From NCBI RefSeq assembly GCF_000966975.1, contig NZ_JZWV01000377.1, positions 1 through 7,637 of the forward strand: 7,637 bases of DNA, written 5' to 3'. This DNA comes from Streptomyces katrae. Its GTDB lineage: Bacteria; Actinomycetota; Actinomycetes; Streptomycetales; Streptomycetaceae. Shown in pieces: positions 5,104 to 7,637 of this stretch. A model generated the notes under the pieces. It was given only the letters and a program-made list of their open reading frames with translations. It searched no databases and was not told where the DNA came from. Numbering within the stretch: position 1 is the stretch's first letter; every line of letters starts with the position of its first letter. The position numbers and the translations under genes were made by a program.

Positions 5104-5122
5104 GCCGGTGAGCCTTACCTCA
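5104..5122. promoter_or_regulatory. Iron-box-like site (DmdR1/IdeR type) between DUF1707 and fumarase
   Basis: On the minus strand the site reads TGAGGTAAGGCTCACCGGC. Against the DmdR1/IdeR iron-box consensus TTAGGTTAGGCTCACCTAA it matches 14 of 19 positions, and 13 of 14 across the core AGGTTAGGCTCACC. On the DUF1707 side it falls where the -35 would be. On the fumarase side it lies just upstream of the putative -35 region. An iron-loaded DtxR-family repressor could therefore control either gene, the likelier being DUF1707 by position and fumarase by biological sense. This was found by eye; no binding evidence is available. Confidence 0.5.
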
Positions 5123-5147
5123 CAGACACGCCCGCGCCGGGAGGTTC

Positions 5148-5153
5148 TACGCT
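5148..5153 (+). promoter_or_regulatory. Candidate -10 box for the fumarase gene
   Basis: TACGCT fits TANNNT and would put the transcription start near 5160, giving a leader of about 50 nt before ATG 5212. The -35 position (about 5125-5130) holds only a weak match, so activation or an alternative sigma factor cannot be excluded. Confidence 0.35.
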
Positions 5154-5211
5154 GGTTAGCCGCGCTGCCAAATCGGACGCCAGCGCTGTCTGCCGAGTGA
5201 GGATTGGCCAC

Positions 5212-6876
5212 ATGCCGGAGTTCGCGTACACCGACCTGCTGCCCTTGGGCGAGGACACCACCCCCTACCGGCTGGTGACCTCCGAGGGCGTCTCGACCTT
5301 CGAGGCCGACGGCCGTACGTTCCTCAAGGTCGAGCCGGAGGCGCTGCGCAAGCTCGCCGAGGAGGCCATCCACGACATCCAGCACTTCCTGCGCCCCGCG
5401 CACCTGGCCCAGCTGCGCCGCATCATCGACGACCCGGAGGCGAGCGCGAACGACAAGTTCGTCGCCCTCGACCTGCTGAAGAACGCCAACATCGCGGCGG
5501 CCGGCGTGCTGCCGATGTGCCAGGACACGGGCACGGCGATCGTCATGGGCAAGCGCGGCCAGAACGTCCTGACCGAGGGCGGCGACGAGGAAGCCCTCTC
5601 GCGCGGCATCTACGACGCCTACACCCGGCTGAACCTGCGGTACTCGCAGATGGCCCCGCTGACCATGTGGGAGGAGAAGAACACCGGCTCGAACCTGCCC
5701 GCGCAGATCGAGCTCTACGCGACCGACGGCGGCGCGTACAAGTTCCTCTTCATGGCCAAGGGCGGCGGCTCGGCAAACAAGTCCTTCCTCTACCAGGAGA
5801 CCAAGGCGGTCCTCAACGAGGCCTCCATGATGAAGTTCCTGGAGGAGAAGATCCGTTCGCTCGGCACGGCGGCCTGCCCGCCGTACCACCTGGCGATCGT
5901 CGTCGGCGGCACCTCCGCCGAGCACGCGCTCAAGACCGCCAAGTACGCCTCCGCCCACTACCTGGACGAGCTCCCCCGCGAGGGCTCCGCGCTGGGCCAC
6001 GGCTTCCGCGACGAGGCCCTGGAGCAGCAGGTCTTCGAGCTGACGCAGAAGATCGGCATCGGCGCCCAGTTCGGCGGCAAGTACTTCTGCCACGACGTCC
6101 GCGTGGTGCGCCTGCCCCGCCACGGCGCCTCCCTCCCGGTCGCCATCGCGGTGTCCTGCTCCGCCGACCGCCAGGCCGTCGCGAAGATCACCGCCGAGGG
6201 CGTCTTCCTGGAGCAGCTGGAGACCGACCCGGCGCGCTTCCTGCCGGAGACCACGGACGCGCACCTCGACGAGTCGGCCGACGTGGTCCGCATCGACCTG
6301 AACCAGCCGATGGACGAGATCCTCGCGACGCTGACCAAGCACCCGGTCAAGACCCGCCTCAGCCTCACCGGACCCCTGGTCGTGGCCCGCGACATCGCGC
6401 ACGCCAAGATCAAGGAGCGGCTGGACGCGGGCGAGGGCATGCCGCAGTACCTCAAGGACCACCCGGTGTACTACGCCGGCCCGGCCAAGACCCCCGAGGG
6501 CTACGCGTCCGGCTCCTTCGGCCCGACCACGGCCGGCCGCATGGACTCCTACGTCGAGCAGTTCCAGGCGGCGGGCGGCTCCAAGGTGATGCTGGCCAAG
6601 GGCAACCGCTCGCAGCAGGTGACCGACGCGTGCGGCGCGCACGGCGGCTTCTACCTCGGCTCCATCGGCGGCCCGGCGGCGCGCCTGGCGCAGGACTGCA
6701 TCAAGAAGGTCGAGGTCCTGGAGTACGAGGAGCTCGGCATGGAGGCGGTCTGGAAGATCGAGGTCGAGGACTTCCCGGCCTTCATCGTCGTCGACGACAA
6801 GGGGAACGACTTCTTCCAGAACCCGGCCCCGGAGCCCACGTTCACCCACATCCCGGTGCGCGGCCCCGGCCTGTAG
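5212..6876 (+). CDS. Fumarate hydratase, class I ([4Fe-4S])
   Basis: The 554-aa product is the single-polypeptide class I fumarase that interconverts fumarate and L-malate in the TCA cycle, in the cytoplasm. The three cluster-ligating cysteines sit in their expected contexts: C103 in [13 protein letters not shown]222 in [16 protein letters not shown] and C316 in SCSADR. Other conserved elements are [55 protein letters not shown], the C-terminal-domain [37 protein letters not shown] and [34 protein letters not shown] 5212 is chosen over the in-frame GTG 5197 because TGAGGA (5198-5203) lies 8 nt before it and MPEF is the usual Streptomyces N-terminus. The frame is intact throughout. It is divergent from the DUF1707 gene, with an iron-box-like site about 90 bp upstream, and is followed by a strong terminator. 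As a monocistronic iron-sulfur enzyme it may be exchanged for an iron-independent FumC when iron is short; that is an inference. Confidence 0.97.
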   Translation: MPEFAYTDLLPLGEDTTPYRLVTSEGVSTFEADGRTFLKVEPEALRKLAEEAIHDIQHFLRPAHLAQLRRIIDDPEASANDKFVALDLLKNANIAAAGVLPMCQDTGTAIVMGKRGQNVLTEGGDEEALSRGIYDAYTRLNLRYSQMAPLTMWEEKNTGSNLPAQIELYATDGGAYKFLFMAKGGGSANKSFLYQETKAVLNEASMMKFLEEKIRSLGTAACPPYHLAIVVGGTSAEHALKTAKYASAHYLDELPREGSALGHGFRDEALEQQVFELTQKIGIGAQFGGKYFCHDVRVVRLPRHGASLPVAIAVSCSADRQAVAKITAEGVFLEQLETDPARFLPETTDAHLDESADVVRIDLNQPMDEILATLTKHPVKTRLSLTGPLVVARDIAHAKIKERLDAGEGMPQYLKDHPVYYAGPAKTPEGYASGSFGPTTAGRMDSYVEQFQAAGGSKVMLAKGNRSQQVTDACGAHGGFYLGSIGGPAARLAQDCIKKVEVLEYEELGMEAVWKIEVEDFPAFIVVDDKGNDFFQNPAPEPTFTHIPVRGPGL

Positions 6877-6887
6877 CCCGAGGTGTC

Positions 6888-6921
6888 GAGGGCGCCTCCC
6901 CCGTGTGGGGGAGGCGCCCTC
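6888..6921 (+). terminator. Fumarase terminator hairpin
   Basis: A perfect 15-bp inverted repeat (6888-6902 with 6907-6921) has a GTGT loop and begins 12 bp after the fumarase stop. There is no T-run. It separates the fumarase from the downstream secreted-protein gene in the same direction. Confidence 0.85.
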
Positions 6922-7015
6922 ACGCATGTCGGACCAGCGGCAGACGCCGCGGCCGGGGGCTTCCGGCGAGGCTGTTCCCACCACGGAAACGGCCCGCCCA
7001 CCAAGGGAGTCCACC

Positions 7016-7624
7016 ATGAAGAACCGTACGCGCGCCCTCGCCCTGGCCGGCTCGGCCGCCCTCGTCGCCACCCTCGTCGGGGCCGCCCCGGCACCGGCCG
7101 CGCCCGCCGCGCCAAAGGTGGCTTCGGTGCACGGCGCGGGGACGATCTCCTATCCGTACGTGCCCAAGGAGCACGACATCCGCTTCACGGTCGACGCGGA
7201 GCAGGTCCCCTGGAGCAGGCCGTTCCCGGCGCAGGGCGGGGAGCAGGGCATGCCGGTCGACGCGCGCGGCAAGGTGACGGTGTACCACGCCATGCCCGAC
7301 CAGAACTTCACCGGCGTCGCCGAGGCGCAGGTGGACTGCGTGGTCACCGGCGGGAGGACGGCCGTGATCACGGCGGTGGTGACCTCCTCGAACGTCGGCT
7401 GGGAGGGGAAGCGGATCGGGATCAGCGTCCAGGACGGCGAGCACGGCGCCCCGGACCGGGTCGGCTTCTCCTGGGGCATCGCCAACGTGGACGTGCAGCC
7501 GGACGGGACGGTGGCGGAGCCCCACGTGGGCACCTGTATGGCCCCGGCGCCCTTCACGGAGGTGGTCAAGGGCGGCTTCAAGGTCACCCCGGCTCCCCTG
7601 GCGCCGCGCCCCGCGAAGCCGTGA
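7016..7624 (+). CDS. Secreted protein of unknown function
   Basis: The product is 202 aa. ATG 7016 is preceded by AGGGAG with a 7-nt spacer, a strong ribosome site. A Sec-type signal peptide is clear: basic MKNRTR, a hydrophobic core (ALALAGSAALVATLVGAA) and an Ala/Pro-rich cleavage region near residue 29 (APAPAA). There is no twin-arginine and no lipobox cysteine. The mature part alternates hydrophobic and polar residues, suggesting a beta-sandwich or barrel, with HDIRFTVDAEQVPW, the GKVTVYHAMP strand, TAVITAVVTSSN and GKRIGISVQDG. Its only two cysteines (in QVDCVVTG and VGTCMAP) probably form a disulfide. It resembles Streptomyces exported proteins sometimes labelled 'repetin', but I do not recognise a function. 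The Pro/Ala tail ends in a TGA 13 bp before the window ends. The 139-bp gap from the fumarase holds its terminator and, presumably, this gene's promoter. Confidence 0.8.
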   Translation: MKNRTRALALAGSAALVATLVGAAPAPAAPAAPKVASVHGAGTISYPYVPKEHDIRFTVDAEQVPWSRPFPAQGGEQGMPVDARGKVTVYHAMPDQNFTGVAEAQVDCVVTGGRTAVITAVVTSSNVGWEGKRIGISVQDGEHGAPDRVGFSWGIANVDVQPDGTVAEPHVGTCMAPAPFTEVVKGGFKVTPAPLAPRPAKP

Positions 7625-7637
7625 CGCGGGCCCGGGC

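Noticed and set aside
4360..7071. A 903-codon open frame on the minus strand spanning the fumarase and DUF1707 genes
   Set aside because: Its first two-thirds is antisense to the fumarase and has low-complexity Arg/Gly/Leu/Val composition caused by GC-rich third positions. Only the last 239 codons (from 5076) are a real gene.
1..7637. tRNA, rRNA or riboswitch genes
   Set aside because: No cloverleaf, rRNA segment or recognisable riboswitch was seen. The intergenic gaps are short and are accounted for by hairpins and promoter regions.

Overview
The window is high-GC actinobacterial DNA, almost certainly from a Streptomyces chromosome. Third codon positions are nearly all G or C. The gene set is typical of the genus: a WhiB-family regulator, a DUF1707 protein, a DUF4245 protein, class II fructose-1,6-bisphosphatase and an iron-sulfur (class I) fumarase. 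From memory, the order of nitroreductase, DUF4245, glpX, wblI, DUF1707 and fumarase matches a conserved block around SCO5044-SCO5049 of S. coelicolor; I could not check this.

Layout, left to right. (1) 3-425 (+) is the 3' part of a malonic-semialdehyde-reductase-like nitroreductase, followed by a strong hairpin terminator at 454-495. (2) 519-1920 is an IS200/IS605-type element that carries only tnpB (661-1872, +). It has matching end hairpins, an IS608-like right-end signal (GAAT/TCAA) and a probable omega-RNA reading into the right flank. (3) 1917-2444 (-) is a membrane-anchored DUF4245 protein; the element went in at its stop codon and re-created the stop. (4) 2662-3713 (+) is glpX, broken by a perfect 20-bp tandem duplication. 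(5) A bidirectional hairpin at 3744-3776 precedes a convergent WhiB-like gene (3805-4134, -). Its original start, GTG at 4216 behind an AGGAG ribosome site, has been put out of frame by a perfect 13-bp tandem duplication. (6) 4360-5076 (-) is a DUF1707 / LiaF-like protein, divergent from (7) the class I fumarase at 5212-6876 (+). Their shared promoter region holds an iron-box-like site and a short overlapping palindrome. (8) After a 15-bp stem terminator comes a small secreted protein of unknown function (7016-7624, +).

How the genes relate: glpX (gluconeogenesis) and fumarase (TCA cycle) are core carbon metabolism, and the WhiB protein and fumarase both carry [4Fe-4S] clusters. An iron box beside the fumarase would link its expression to iron supply. 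I see no defence system, biosynthetic cluster or CRISPR array. The unusual content is the pair of small frameshifting tandem duplications about 0.8 kb apart, the stop-codon-preserving TnpB insertion and the candidate iron box. Either duplication could also be a sequence or assembly error, and raw reads would settle that.
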